Origin: Alloalcanivorax balearicus MACL04
GTDB lineage: Bacteria > Pseudomonadota > Gammaproteobacteria > Pseudomonadales > Alcanivoracaceae
Length of the DNA stretch: 64,000 bases
Direction: 5' to 3'
NCBI RefSeq assembly: GCF_025532145.1
Contig: NZ_ARXS01000009.1
Coordinates: 91,398-155,397, forward strand
The stretch's first letter is position 1, and the number at the start of each line of letters is the position of its first letter. Below, piece after piece: positions 1 to 10,907 of this stretch. Below the pieces are notes generated by a model. That model ran no database searches. It was not told the DNA's origin and worked only from the letters and a program-made list of their open reading frames with translations. The translations under genes were made by a program, and so were the position numbers.

Positions 1-2114
<2,114 letters not shown>

Positions 2115-2120
2115 GGAGCG

Positions 2121-2143
2121 ACGGGCGGCCAGCGGCCGCCCGT
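2121..2143 (+). terminator. GC-rich hairpin between eno and ftsB (attenuator or weak terminator)
   Basis: A perfect 10-base inverted repeat, ACGGGCGGCC and GGCCGCCCGT with a 3-base loop, lies just after the eno stop codon. There is no T-run behind it, so it is not a classical intrinsic terminator. It could reduce read-through or stabilise the eno mRNA 3' end. The ftsB ribosome-binding site (TGAGG) begins three bases after it. Confidence 0.45.
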
Positions 2144-2157
2144 GATGAGGATTGCCC

Positions 2158-2472
2158 ATGAAACTGTCCCCGGCCCGCCAGGTCATGCTCGCCGTTCTGG
2201 CTTTGCTGCTGGTGGTACTGCAGGTGCGCCTGTGGTTCGGGGAGGGCAGCCTGCGCCATGTGGCGACCCTGAAAAAGGAGGTTCAGGCGCTCTCCGAACA
2301 AAACCACACGCTCAGTGAACGGAACCGCCTGATGGCGGCGGATGTACGTGATCTCAAGGAAGGCAGCGATGCGGTGGAGGAGCTGGCGCGCAAGGATCTG
2401 GGCATGATCCGTGACGGCGAGACCTTCTTCCTGATCCTGGAACCGGACACACCCCGTGACGACAAGCGTTAA
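2158..2472 (+). CDS. ftsB: Cell division protein FtsB
   Basis: FtsB is a small bitopic divisome protein that forms the FtsQLB complex and helps activate septal peptidoglycan synthesis. The 104-residue product has a short cytoplasmic N-terminus, one transmembrane helix (about residues 8-26, rich in L, V and A), and a periplasmic coiled coil (about residues 36-75: LKKEVQALSEQNHTLSERN), which is the family architecture. The C-terminal ARKDLGMIRDGETFF segment is typical of FtsB. ATG 2158 is preceded by TGAGG at good spacing; a TTG two codons upstream is less likely. It sits between eno and ispD as in many gammaproteobacteria and overlaps ispD by 17 bases. Confidence 0.95.
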   Translation: MKLSPARQVMLAVLALLLVVLQVRLWFGEGSLRHVATLKKEVQALSEQNHTLSERNRLMAADVRDLKEGSDAVEELARKDLGMIRDGETFFLILEPDTPRDDKR

Positions 2473-3190
2473 GCCTTTCCCTTTGTACGCGGTGGTGCCC
2501 GCCGCCGGTGTCGGCGCGCGTATGGGCGCCAGCCTGCCCAAACAATATCTGACACTGGAAGGGCGCACCCTGGCGGAACATACCCTGCAGCGGCTGCTGG
2601 CGTTCGCGCCCTTGTCCGGTGTGGTGGTGGCGGTGGCTGAGGGCGACCCCTGGTGGCCGCGATTGTCGCTTAATGGATTGTCGCTCCAGGACCACCCGCG
2701 TATCCGCACCGTCACCGGCGGTGCCAGTCGCGCCGAGTCAGTGCGGGCCGGCCTCCAGGCGGTGCTGGAGCAGGCCCCGGACGCCTGGGCGTTGGTGCAT
2801 GACATGGCCCGCCCTCTGGTGCGCCTGTCGGATATCCAGAAGCTGATCGACGGCGTCGGAGAGCAGGGCGGAATTCTGGCCTGCCCGGTGGTGGATACCA
2901 TCAAGCGGGCGGACCCTGGTCAATGCATCGACGCCACCGTGGATCGCAGCCTGATCTGGCGGGCCCTGACCCCGCAATTGTTCCCGGCCGCGGCCCTGGC
3001 CGAGGCGCTGGCGGCGCCGGATGACGCCATCACCGACGAAGCGTCGGCCATGGAAGCGCGTGGCTGGCGGCCGAGGCTGGTGGCCGGAAACGCCGACAAC
3101 ATCAAGATCACGGTACCGGAAGACCTGCCGCTGGCACGCTTTTATCTGCGCCGCCAGGGACTGGACTCCGGCCAGGAGGAGTCATCATGA
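2456..3190 (+). CDS. ispD: 2-C-methyl-D-erythritol 4-phosphate cytidylyltransferase
   Basis: IspD transfers CMP from CTP to methylerythritol phosphate in the non-mevalonate isoprenoid pathway. The 244-residue protein has the nucleotide-binding N-terminal loop [18 protein letters not shown], the VHDMARPLV region (VHDAARP in most homologs) and the C-terminal KITVPEDL signature. The start is a GTG inside the end of ftsB; no ATG exists before the conserved PAAGVG loop, so translational coupling with ftsB is likely. The stop overlaps the ispF start by four bases (ATGA), so ispD and ispF are also coupled. Confidence 0.96.
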   Translation: MTTSVKPFPLYAVVPAAGVGARMGASLPKQYLTLEGRTLAEHTLQRLLAFAPLSGVVVAVAEGDPWWPRLSLNGLSLQDHPRIRTVTGGASRAESVRAGLQAVLEQAPDAWALVHDMARPLVRLSDIQKLIDGVGEQGGILACPVVDTIKRADPGQCIDATVDRSLIWRALTPQLFPAAALAEALAAPDDAITDEASAMEARGWRPRLVAGNADNIKITVPEDLPLARFYLRRQGLDSGQEESS

Positions 3191-3669
3191 GCCTGCGTAT
3201 TGGTCAGGGTTTCGACGTTCACGCCTTCAGTGATGACGGCGATCACGTTGTCCTCGGCGGTATCCGCATTCCCCATGAGCGTGGCCTGAAAGCTCACTCC
3301 GACGGCGACGTGGCGCTGCACGCGCTCAGCGATGCGCTGCTCGGCGCCCTGGCGCTGGGTGACATCGGCCATTATTTTCCGGACACCGATCCGCGCTGGA
3401 AAGGCGCGGACTCCGCCGTCTTGCTGAAAGCGGTGCTCAAGGATGTCACCGGTCGAGGCTGGCGGCCGCTGAATCTGGATCTGACCATCATCTGCCAGCA
3501 GCCGAAGATCGCTCCCCATGTGCAGGCCATGCGTGAACGTATCGCCGATCTAATGGGGCTGGCGCTGGACGCGGTGTCGGTGAAAGCCACCACCACGGAA
3601 CGGCTGGGCTTCACCGGACGGGGCGAAGGTATCGCGGTGCAGGCGGTGGTGTTGCTTGAACGAGACTGA
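3187..3669 (+). CDS. ispF: 2-C-methyl-D-erythritol 2,4-cyclodiphosphate synthase
   Basis: IspF cyclises the CDP-ME 2-phosphate intermediate of the methylerythritol phosphate pathway with release of CMP. The 160-residue protein is full length. It shows the N-terminal [11 protein letters not shown] motif with the metal-binding Asp-x-His, the [18 protein letters not shown] signature, the [10 protein letters not shown] segment and the C-terminal [22 protein letters not shown] lies just before the ATG, inside ispD. It directly follows ispD, its pathway partner, and its end overlaps the proposed start of truD. Confidence 0.97.
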   Translation: MSLRIGQGFDVHAFSDDGDHVVLGGIRIPHERGLKAHSDGDVALHALSDALLGALALGDIGHYFPDTDPRWKGADSAVLLKAVLKDVTGRGWRPLNLDLTIICQQPKIAPHVQAMRERIADLMGLALDAVSVKATTTERLGFTGRGEGIAVQAVVLLERD

Positions 3670-4738
3670 GTTGAATGGCGCCGTTTTGAACAACGGCGGC
3701 GCCCCGGCGCGGCCGCCGGCCCATGGCGCGCCGCTGGGGCGTGCCTTGATGCGGGAGCAGTTCGCTGACTTTCGCGTCGACGAGATCATGACAGTGACGC
3801 CGGAAGGAGAGGGCGAGCACCTCTGGCTGGAGATCGAGAAAACCGATTGGAACACCGAGGACGTGGCGTTGTGGCTGGCCCGGCAGGCCGGCATTCATCG
3901 TCTCTCGGTGGGCTACAGCGGGCTTAAGGACCGCCGCGCCATCACCCGCCAGTGGTTCAGTCTCCATCTGCCCGGCAAACCGGACCCTGACCTGGACTGT
4001 CCGCCGGGGGTGCGGCTGTTGCAGGCTCGCCGCCACCGGCGCAAGTTGAATCGCGGTACCCATCGCGCCAATGCTTTCCAGCTGTGCCTGCGTCAGGTCC
4101 AGGCGGATCCGGCGGCGCTGGCGGAGCGTCTGGCGTTGATCGCCCGCCTGGGCGTACCCAACTATTTCGGCGAGCAGCGCTTTGGCCGGGACGACAGTAA
4201 CTGGCAGCGCGGACTGATCTGGCTGAGCGGAGAGGGCGAGGCGCCCCGCAAACGCACCTTGCGCGGCCTGTGGCTGTCGGCGGTGCGCTCGGGTCTGTTC
4301 AACGCGGTATTGGCGGAGCGGGTGCGCCGTGGCTGTTGGGACCGGCTGCTGGACGGCGACCTTTTGCAACCGGACGGCAGCCGTGGATTATTCGCCGCCG
4401 CCGATGAACCGGACGCCGAAACCCGTTTGAGTGCCGGAGAAGTTCATCCCACCGGGCCTTTGCCCGGCGCCGGGGGCATGGCATCATCGGGCGCTTGCCA
4501 AGTATTGGAACAGACCGTTCTGGCCCCCTGGGCCGCGGTCATCGAAGGATTGGCGGGGCAGGGCGTCGACGCGGCCCGCCGCGCCACCCGCCTGCCGGTG
4601 TCCGGCCTCGACTGGGACAGCAGGGACGATACCCTGTATTTATCTTTCCGCTTGCCGGCCGGGGCCTTCGCCACCACCGTGCTGGCGGAGTTGCTGGAGA
4701 CTCGCGGGCCGGAACGGCGCTCGCGGGAAAGGCTTTGA
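3656..4738 (+). CDS. truD: tRNA pseudouridine(13) synthase
   Basis: TruD makes pseudouridine 13 in tRNA-Glu. The protein carries the family catalytic motif [14 protein letters not shown] (aspartate of KDR), the upstream FRVDEI segment and the [11 protein letters not shown] and [12 protein letters not shown] motifs. At 360 residues it is close to the usual length. No ATG is available near the 5' end: a TTG at 3656 overlaps ispF by 14 bases and a TTG at 3671 lies just after the ispF stop, so the start is uncertain. The usual next gene, surE, is absent: only 39 bases separate truD from pcm. Confidence 0.94.
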   Translation: MNETELNGAVLNNGGAPARPPAHGAPLGRALMREQFADFRVDEIMTVTPEGEGEHLWLEIEKTDWNTEDVALWLARQAGIHRLSVGYSGLKDRRAITRQWFSLHLPGKPDPDLDCPPGVRLLQARRHRRKLNRGTHRANAFQLCLRQVQADPAALAERLALIARLGVPNYFGEQRFGRDDSNWQRGLIWLSGEGEAPRKRTLRGLWLSAVRSGLFNAVLAERVRRGCWDRLLDGDLLQPDGSRGLFAAADEPDAETRLSAGEVHPTGPLPGAGGMASSGACQVLEQTVLAPWAAVIEGLAGQGVDAARRATRLPVSGLDWDSRDDTLYLSFRLPAGAFATTVLAELLETRGPERRSRERL

Positions 4739-4777
4739 TATCAGGGGGGCGTCTGGCCCCATTGGGATTTTAGCAAC

Positions 4778-5437
4778 ATGACAGACCGACGAAGTGGGAT
4801 TGGCATGACGTCCGCGCGTACCCGGGAACGGCTGATCAGCCGGCTAAGGGAATCGGGGATCACCGATGAACGGGTACTGGAAGCCATTCGCGCCACGCCA
4901 CGGCATTTGTTCGTGGACGAGGCGCTATCCCATCAGGCCTATGACGATACCGCCCTGCCGATCGGCCACGGGCAGACCATTTCCCAGCCCTGGGTGGTGG
5001 CGCGCATGACCGAGCTGCTGATCGAGCAGGCGATTCCGGAGAAGGTGCTGGAGGTGGGAACCGGCTGCGGTTACCAGACCGCGGTACTGGCCGCTTTCGC
5101 CCGTCAGGTCTGTTCGGTGGAGCGGATCCGCCCTTTGCAGGATGCCGCCCGGCGACGGCTGCGTGAACTGGGACTGGCCAACCGGGTGCAGCTGCGCCAT
5201 GCCGACGGCGGCTTCGGCTGGTCCTCGGCGGCCCCGTTCGATGGCATCCTGGTGACCTGCGCCCGTCCGGACATCCCCGAGGAACTGCTTGCCCAACTGG
5301 CCGAGGGAGGCCGTCTGGTGATGCCAGTGGGGGATCGCCAACAACGGCTGACCGTGGTGGATCGGCATGGCAACGAACTGGTGTCGCGGGCGCTGGACCC
5401 GGTGCGCTTCGTGCCCTTTCAGAGAGGCGTGCAATGA
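4778..5437 (+). CDS. pcm: Protein-L-isoaspartate O-methyltransferase
   Basis: Pcm methylates abnormal L-isoaspartyl residues so that damaged proteins can be repaired. The 219-residue protein is full length and has the substrate-binding segment GHGQTISQPWVVARM, the SAM-binding VLEVGTGCGYQTAVLA motif I and the GGRLVMPVG segment. Two in-frame ATGs are possible, 4778 and 4805; neither has a strong ribosome-binding site, and the second would give a family-typical shorter N-terminus. It overlaps the next gene by ATGA. In related bacteria surE stands directly upstream, but not here. Confidence 0.95.
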   Translation: MTDRRSGIGMTSARTRERLISRLRESGITDERVLEAIRATPRHLFVDEALSHQAYDDTALPIGHGQTISQPWVVARMTELLIEQAIPEKVLEVGTGCGYQTAVLAAFARQVCSVERIRPLQDAARRRLRELGLANRVQLRHADGGFGWSSAAPFDGILVTCARPDIPEELLAQLAEGGRLVMPVGDRQQRLTVVDRHGNELVSRALDPVRFVPFQRGVQ

Positions 5438-6357
5438 CCGCTTTGTTTCGGCCCGGCGTCTACTGCCGGGGCATCGCCATGGGCGCGGCCGACGTGGTGC
5501 CCGGGGTTTCCGGTGGCACCCTGGCGCTGATCACCGGCATCTATGAGGAACTGATCGCCACTCTGGGCGGGGTTCGCCCCGGTCTGATCACGATCTGGCG
5601 ACGGCAGGGATTTGCCGCGTTCTGGCGTGCCGGCAACTTCACTTTCCTGATTTCTCTGTTGGCGGGCATCCTCACCAGCATCGCCTTGCTGGCGCGCTTG
5701 ATTACCTGGTTTCTGGAACACCATCCGGTACCGGTGTGGGCGTTCTTTTCCGGTTTGATTGCCGCCAGCATCCCGATGATTCTCAAGCCGCTGGTACGAA
5801 GAGGCCCTTCCCAATGGGCTACCTTCCTGGCCGGCACTCTGGCGGCGGTGGCGATTTCGCTGGCGCCGGGACTGCAGGGTGCCGGGGCCGGCCCGCTGGT
5901 GTTTTTCCTGGGTGGCGCCGTGGCTATCTGCGCGATGATTCTGCCGGGCATTTCCGGCAGTTTTATCCTTCTTTTACTCGGGCTTTATGAGCCGGTTCTG
6001 CAGGCGGTGCGTGACGGCCAGTGGTCATTGCTGGCTGCTTTCGCGGGCGGCTGCGCGGTGGGGCTGTTGAGCTTCGTGCATTTGCTGAAGTGGCTGTTGA
6101 GTCGTTACCACGACACAGTAATGGCGCTGCTTGGCGGCTTCATGGCCGGTTCGCTGGTCAAACTCTGGCCCTGGCGCATCGGTGACGAAAGTGGCCTCGG
6201 AGAGCATTGGCTGACGCCGCATCAATACGCTCAGGCCACCGGCGAAGGGACGCAAATTCTCATCGCCGTGCTTGCCGCTTTATTGGGAATGGCTGTGGTC
6301 TGGCTACTTTCCCTGGCCGCACCTGTGCATAATGTCGCCAAGGAGACGACCGACTAA
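5434..6357 (+). CDS. DUF368 membrane protein, PopT-type undecaprenyl-phosphate translocase candidate
   Basis: This 307-residue polytopic membrane protein belongs to the DUF368 family. The diagnostic glycine-rich signatures are visible: GAADVVPGVSGGTLALITG near residues 16-35 and a second half-repeat ILPGISGSFILLLLGLYE near residues 170-190, consistent with an internal duplication. About eight to nine hydrophobic segments are apparent. Some DUF368 members have been reported to recycle the undecaprenyl phosphate carrier across the inner membrane; assigning that role here is inference from family. It overlaps pcm by four bases and the nlpD-like gene by up to 26 bases, so it is within the operon. 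Species carrying surE-pcm-nlpD often have a different membrane gene here. Confidence 0.85.
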   Translation: MTALFRPGVYCRGIAMGAADVVPGVSGGTLALITGIYEELIATLGGVRPGLITIWRRQGFAAFWRAGNFTFLISLLAGILTSIALLARLITWFLEHHPVPVWAFFSGLIAASIPMILKPLVRRGPSQWATFLAGTLAAVAISLAPGLQGAGAGPLVFFLGGAVAICAMILPGISGSFILLLLGLYEPVLQAVRDGQWSLLAAFAGGCAVGLLSFVHLLKWLLSRYHDTVMALLGGFMAGSLVKLWPWRIGDESGLGEHWLTPHQYAQATGEGTQILIAVLAALLGMAVVWLLSLAAPVHNVAKETTD

Positions 6358-7123
6358 AGGCTTCTACTTGCGCGTTCTGGTCTGGATAACTTTGACACTG
6401 TGGCTGGGCGGGTGTGCGGTAAGCAATCCGCCGCCGGTGGTTGACCTGTACGGCAAGTCATCCCGCTCCCAGCCGGTGACTTCCGGCAGCCATAAGGTGG
6501 CTCGCGGCGAGACCTTGTATTCGATTGCCTGGCGCTACGGCTGGGACTACAAGTCGCTGGCGCGCGCCAATGGCATCAAAGCGCCTTACACCATCTATCC
6601 CGGACAGGTGATCCGTTTCTCCTCCCGCGCCGCGGCAGCACCGAAAACCCGTCCACGCGGTACCGCCTCAAGCAGCAAACCGACGGCGAAGCCGGCCGCC
6701 AAACCGGTCGCCAAACCGGCCCCTCCAGCGACCCCGAAAGTGGTCAGCAACGTGCGTTGGCGCTGGCCGGCGGAGGGAGAGCTGGTGCAGCGCTTTTCCT
6801 CCGCTGGCAGCGGCCCTCGCGGTATCGCCATCGCCGGGCGTCGCGGTGCGTCGGTGGTGGCCGCGGCGGACGGGACGGTGGTGTATAAAGGGGTGGGGCT
6901 GACCGGTTACGGCAAGTTGCTGATCATCAAACATAATGATCGCTGGCTGAGCGCCTATGCTCACAACGATAACTTACTGGTGAAGGAGGGGGAGCAGGTG
7001 AAGTCCGGTCAGAAGATCGCCACCATGGGGTCCAGTGGCACCTTTCGCACCCAATTGCATTTCGAGATTCGCCGGGATGGACAGCCGGTGGACCCGCTTC
7101 CTCTGTTACCGAAGAAATCATGA
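6332..7123 (+). CDS. nlpD: NlpD/EnvC-like lipoprotein, LysM plus degenerate M23 domain
   Basis: NlpD proteins are outer-membrane lipoproteins that activate periplasmic N-acetylmuramyl-L-alanine amidases during cell separation. The product has a hydrophobic signal ending in a lipobox (LWLGGC), a LysM domain (VARGETLYSIAWRYG to YPGQVIRF), a Lys/Pro/Ala-rich linker and a C-terminal M23 fold (ADGTVVYKG, AYAHNDNLLVKEG, LHFEIRRDG). The first metal-ligand histidine and aspartate of active M23 enzymes are not present (GIAIAGR instead), which fits an activator rather than an enzyme. The start is either ATG 6332, overlapping the previous gene, or TTG 6368, which has AAAGG seven bases upstream. rpoS, the usual next gene, is missing. 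Confidence 0.9.
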   Translation: MSPRRRPTKGFYLRVLVWITLTLWLGGCAVSNPPPVVDLYGKSSRSQPVTSGSHKVARGETLYSIAWRYGWDYKSLARANGIKAPYTIYPGQVIRFSSRAAAAPKTRPRGTASSSKPTAKPAAKPVAKPAPPATPKVVSNVRWRWPAEGELVQRFSSAGSGPRGIAIAGRRGASVVAAADGTVVYKGVGLTGYGKLLIIKHNDRWLSAYAHNDNLLVKEGEQVKSGQKIATMGSSGTFRTQLHFEIRRDGQPVDPLPLLPKKS

Positions 7124-8034
7124 CCGATCATTCCCGCGCGTCCCATCGTTTATTGCTTCTCGCCGCCTCGGCTTCGGTGGCGGTGGCCATGGTGCTGATC
7201 GTGGTCAAGGCGCTGGCCTGGAGCGCCACCGGCTCGGTCAGCCTGCTGGCCTCGCTGGTGGATTCAGCGATGGACTCGCTGGCCTCGCTGGTCAACTTCG
7301 CCGCCATTCGCTATTCGCTGGTACCGCCGGATAAGGAACACCGCTTCGGACACGGCAAGGCGGAGGCGCTGGCCGGGCTGGGCCAGGCGGTACTGGTGGC
7401 GGGCTCGGCGGTGTTTCTGGGGCGGGAAGCGATCCTCAAAATGCTGGATCCACAACCGCTGGAAGCCACGGGGCTGGGTATCGGCGTGATGGTGTTTTCC
7501 ATTGTCCTGACCGGCGCCCTGGTGATTTTTCAACGCTACGTGATCCGTCGCACCGGCTCCACCGCGATCCAGGCGGACAGCCTGCATTACTTCTCCGATC
7601 TGGCGGTGAACCTGGGCATTATCGCCACGCTGGTGATCGCCTGGTTCGGCTTCCCTGAGGCGGATGGCATCGTGGCGATGCTGATCGCGGTGTTCGTGCT
7701 GCGTTCCGCCTGGCAGATCGGCTGGGAGGCCAGTCAGCTGCTGCTGGACCGGGAGGTGGAAGGGGATACCCGAGATCGTATTGGCGCCATCGTCGGAGCC
7801 CATACCGAGGCGCTGGGATTCCATGATCTGCGCACTCGTCTTTCAGGGCGGACGCTGTTTATTCAATTGCATGTGGACATGGACCAAACCATGTCATTGC
7901 TCGATGCCCATGCCCTCGGCGAGCGCATTCGTTTGGACATCCGCAAGGCATTTCCCAACGCCGAGGTGATCATTCACCAGGACCCGGTGCCGGGAGCGCC
8001 CCGGGTGCCGGTGGATGAACGTCAGGACGTCTGA
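7120..8034 (+). CDS. Cation diffusion facilitator (FieF/ZitB-type metal efflux)
   Basis: This is an inner-membrane proton-driven exporter of divalent metals such as Zn or Fe. The 304-residue protein has the CDF architecture: about six transmembrane helices in the first 200 residues, the metal-site motif SLVDSAMDSL in helix 2 (DxxxD), a second site HYFSD in helix 5, and a cytoplasmic C-terminal domain with FIQLHVDMD and VIIHQDP. It resembles FieF more than ZitB because it lacks a long histidine-rich loop. It overlaps the nlpD-like gene by ATGA and therefore occupies the position where rpoS is found in many relatives. Confidence 0.9.
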   Translation: MTDHSRASHRLLLLAASASVAVAMVLIVVKALAWSATGSVSLLASLVDSAMDSLASLVNFAAIRYSLVPPDKEHRFGHGKAEALAGLGQAVLVAGSAVFLGREAILKMLDPQPLEATGLGIGVMVFSIVLTGALVIFQRYVIRRTGSTAIQADSLHYFSDLAVNLGIIATLVIAWFGFPEADGIVAMLIAVFVLRSAWQIGWEASQLLLDREVEGDTRDRIGAIVGAHTEALGFHDLRTRLSGRTLFIQLHVDMDQTMSLLDAHALGERIRLDIRKAFPNAEVIIHQDPVPGAPRVPVDERQDV

Positions 8035-8087
8035 CGCCAGGAAAGGCTTATCGCGGTTCAGGGAAAACCGGGGGGGCCAGCAGGGAC

Positions 8088-8197
8088 AGCGGAGCCACGT
8101 TAGGCCTTTGCGGAAACGCCGTGAATACGTCCGTGTAGGCTCCCGGTCGAACGTCCGTGTTCGACAGGGTCCCGCAAAGGCCTAACGCGGCTCCGCT
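8088..8197. repeat. Large structured intergenic inverted repeat
   Basis: Two 26-base arms (8088-8113 and 8172-8197) match at 25 of 26 positions around a 58-base centre. The one mismatch is A:C in plus-strand RNA but would be a G-U wobble in minus-strand RNA. The centre contains further short repeats (GTCCGTGT twice). The element fills the space between two convergent genes, so it could act as a transcription boundary, but it lacks a T-run. I recall similar intergenic sequences from Alcanivorax-like genomes, so a dispersed family is likely; only one copy was noticed in this window. Confidence 0.75.
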
Positions 8198-8225
8198 TCG
8201 AGGTAACCGGCGAGCGCAGGAGCCC

Positions 8226-10874
8226 TCACACCCTCAACTTCGGTTTCACACTGATCAGCAAGGCCGGCAACAATGTCAGGTTGCTGAGCAACGCCACCAG
8301 CATGGCCAGGCCGGTGAGCAGCCCGAAATAGACGGTGGGATTGAAGTTGGAAATCGCCAGGATCGAGAAGCCGGCGATGATCACCAGAGAGGTGTAGTAC
8401 ATCGCCTTGCCGATGGAGCCGTGGCAGCGGTACATGGTGGCCACATAATCGTTGTCTTTCGGCAATTCCTCATGGAAGCGGTGTATGTAGTGGATGGTGT
8501 CGTCCACGGCGATGCCGATGGTGATCGCGGTAATGGTGATGGTCATCAAATCCAGCGGCAGACCGATCCAGCCCATCAAACCCAGTACCAGCGCCGCGCT
8601 GACCAGGCTCGGCACCATGCTGATCAATGCCACCGGCAACGAGCGGAACAGGATCAGCAACATCACCATGATCGCCACGAACACATAGCCGAGGGTCTTG
8701 ATCTGGGAATCGAACAGACTCTGCAGCATGTTGTTATAGAGCACCATGGCACCGGTGAGATGCACCTGCTCGGGCTGCAGGTCGAACTTCTCCAGCAGAT
8801 CGCCGCGAATCTTCTTGAGCAGGTCATCGCGATTGAGATTCTTGTCTGAATCGATCACCCGCACACTGATGCGTACCTGGCGGCCGTCCTCGGACATGTA
8901 TGGATTCACCAGCTGTGAACGCAGATCGTCGGGAATGAAGCTCGCCAGCAGCATCAACTGCATGTAACTGAGAGGGCCGCCATTGAGCTTTTCCGCTACC
9001 TGGTAAGTGGTGGCGATGGACAGCACCTTGCCGGTTTCCGGCAGGGACTTGAGATATTCCTCGATCTCGATCAACTGGCCCAGCCGGTGGGGGGTGTACC
9101 AGTAAGCGTCGCGCAGACGGCGTTCACCGGCGGAAGCCTGTTTGAACGGATCGCCGCCATCGTCGGCACCGAAGGGGTCGGCACTGAACGAGTCGGTACT
9201 GTCGGCGGCGAAAGGATCGCCCGCCTGATCCGTGCCGTCCGTGCCAAAGCCGTCGTCACCGGCGCTGAAAGGATCTTCGTCCGTCGCGCCAAAACCATCG
9301 TCGGACGCCGGCTCGGACGTGGCGGTGTGGTGGTCTTGTGTTTTGGGTTCCGGCCTCGGCGGCGCATCAATAATGATATCCAGCGGTGTGGTACCACCCA
9401 GTTTGCGGTCGATCTGCAGCATGCCCTGGTGGATTTCCGTGTCCTTCTGGAAGTAATCAATAAAGCGGTTTTCCACCGTCAGACGGCTCATCCCCCACAC
9501 CGCCAGGGCGATGATCACCAGCGCTGCCAGCAGCAGTGGCAGCCGGCTTTTTTCGGTGATGGTGGCGAAGCCCAGTGTCAACTTGCGGGTCAGGTCGCTA
9601 CCGCCGGGGGCAGTGCCGGGCTGCAATGGCAACAGCAGGGCCGGGAAGGCCAGGAAACACACCACCAGCGCCACCGCCAGACCAATGGTCATCATCCAGC
9701 CGAAGTCGATGACCGGGCGGATGTCGCTGATCACCAGGGACGAGAAACCGACCATGGTGGTCAGGATCATGTACACACAGGGCCGCATCATATGGGCGGC
9801 GGTTTCCCGTACCAGCCAGGCCTGGGTGGCCGAGGGGTTTTCTTCGTGCAGTTCCCGGTATCGCACGGTCAGGTGAATGGCGATGGACATGGTGATGATC
9901 AGCAACAACGAGATGTAGTTGCTGCTGATCACGGTGACCTTCCAGTCCATGAAGCCGAGCCAGCCGGTGACGATCAACACCGTGAGTCCGCAGCAGACCA
10001 GTGGCACCACCACCCAGCGGGGGCGGCGGAAAATCAGAAACAGGGCCAGGATCAGAAATACCAGAACGCCGATGCCGAAGATCTCCAGATCGGCGCGAAT
10101 GAAGCTGACCATGTCACTGGCGATCATCGGCACACCGCCAAGGAACAGTCCCGCCTGATCGCGATACTGGTCCATGATGCCGCGCACCTGCTCGATACGC
10201 TGGGTGCTTTCCGCCTGCAGCTGGCTGCTGTAGTCGCTGAATTCCCGGGAGACCCTGTCCAGCCGCTCTTCTTCTTCGGTGCTGAGCGTGTCTTCGCGTC
10301 GCTTCTTGCGCAGTTCCGTACGTTGTGCCAGCAGGTCGCGGTAATGCTGATCGTCTTCCAGCGTCAGCAGCAGCGCGGTGGTGTTGCCGTCCCGGCTGAC
10401 AAGCAGGTCCTGATAGAGAGGGTTTTCCTCGGTGAATTCCTTCTTCGCCAGGGCCAGGTCAGTGTCCGCTTCAAGCAGGGTACGGTAGCCGCTGGCCAGA
10501 TCGGTGAATTCCACCTGCGGGCTGAACAGCAGCGGCACATCCAGCATGCTGTAAACCGAGGCCACCCGATCCACTTTCTTCAGACTGTCCTGCAGTCGTG
10601 ACAGGTGTTCCAGGGTATCGCGCTGGAACAGAGGGCGATCCTTGGGGGTGTAGGTGACCACCAGGAAATCGCTACCGCCATAGCGCTTGGCGATACCACG
10701 GTAGTACTGCAACGCCTGGTCGTTCTCCAGCACCAGAGAATCCGCCGAGGCGTCCAGTTTGAAGTGTCGTGCCTGCCAGGCGGCGGTGGCGCTCACTAAA
10801 GCCACGATCAGCAGCCAGAACAGTGGATGGCGCAGCACCACCCGGCAATAGCTCAAGAACAGTCGATGGGTCAT
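8226..10874 (-). CDS. RND/MMPL-superfamily exporter with acidic DPF-rich insert
   Basis: This 882-residue protein is a predicted inner-membrane transporter of the RND superfamily (hydrophobic or lipid-like substrates; true substrate unknown). It has the two-fold layout: one N-terminal helix, a periplasmic domain, five helices around 275-440 with a sterol-sensing-like bundle, a helix near 465, a second periplasmic domain, and a final bundle in the last 200 residues containing the ITIGIAVDDTIHYIHRF motif. Between about residues 503 and 582 is an aspartate/glycine-rich, low-complexity stretch with four DPF tripeptides and two DDGFG units, not expected in the family core. It is the distal gene after the SRPBCC gene on the minus strand, 33 bases apart. 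Confidence 0.85.
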   Translation of the reverse strand: MTHRLFLSYCRVVLRHPLFWLLIVALVSATAAWQARHFKLDASADSLVLENDQALQYYRGIAKRYGGSDFLVVTYTPKDRPLFQRDTLEHLSRLQDSLKKVDRVASVYSMLDVPLLFSPQVEFTDLASGYRTLLEADTDLALAKKEFTEENPLYQDLLVSRDGNTTALLLTLEDDQHYRDLLAQRTELRKKRREDTLSTEEEERLDRVSREFSDYSSQLQAESTQRIEQVRGIMDQYRDQAGLFLGGVPMIASDMVSFIRADLEIFGIGVLVFLILALFLIFRRPRWVVVPLVCCGLTVLIVTGWLGFMDWKVTVISSNYISLLLIITMSIAIHLTVRYRELHEENPSATQAWLVRETAAHMMRPCVYMILTTMVGFSSLVISDIRPVIDFGWMMTIGLAVALVVCFLAFPALLLPLQPGTAPGGSDLTRKLTLGFATITEKSRLPLLLAALVIIALAVWGMSRLTVENRFIDYFQKDTEIHQGMLQIDRKLGGTTPLDIIIDAPPRPEPKTQDHHTATSEPASDDGFGATDEDPFSAGDDGFGTDGTDQAGDPFAADSTDSFSADPFGADDGGDPFKQASAGERRLRDAYWYTPHRLGQLIEIEEYLKSLPETGKVLSIATTYQVAEKLNGGPLSYMQLMLLASFIPDDLRSQLVNPYMSEDGRQVRISVRVIDSDKNLNRDDLLKKIRGDLLEKFDLQPEQVHLTGAMVLYNNMLQSLFDSQIKTLGYVFVAIMVMLLILFRSLPVALISMVPSLVSAALVLGLMGWIGLPLDLMTITITAITIGIAVDDTIHYIHRFHEELPKDNDYVATMYRCHGSIGKAMYYTSLVIIAGFSILAISNFNPTVYFGLLTGLAMLVALLSNLTLLPALLISVKPKLRV

Positions 10875-10907
10875 GGAACCTCTCGGACCGGTTATTATTA
10901 ACAGGCT

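Noticed and set aside
9087..10601. 504-codon open frame on the plus strand inside the RND exporter
   Set aside because: Gln/His/Gly-rich shadow of the exporter gene; no fold or start signal.
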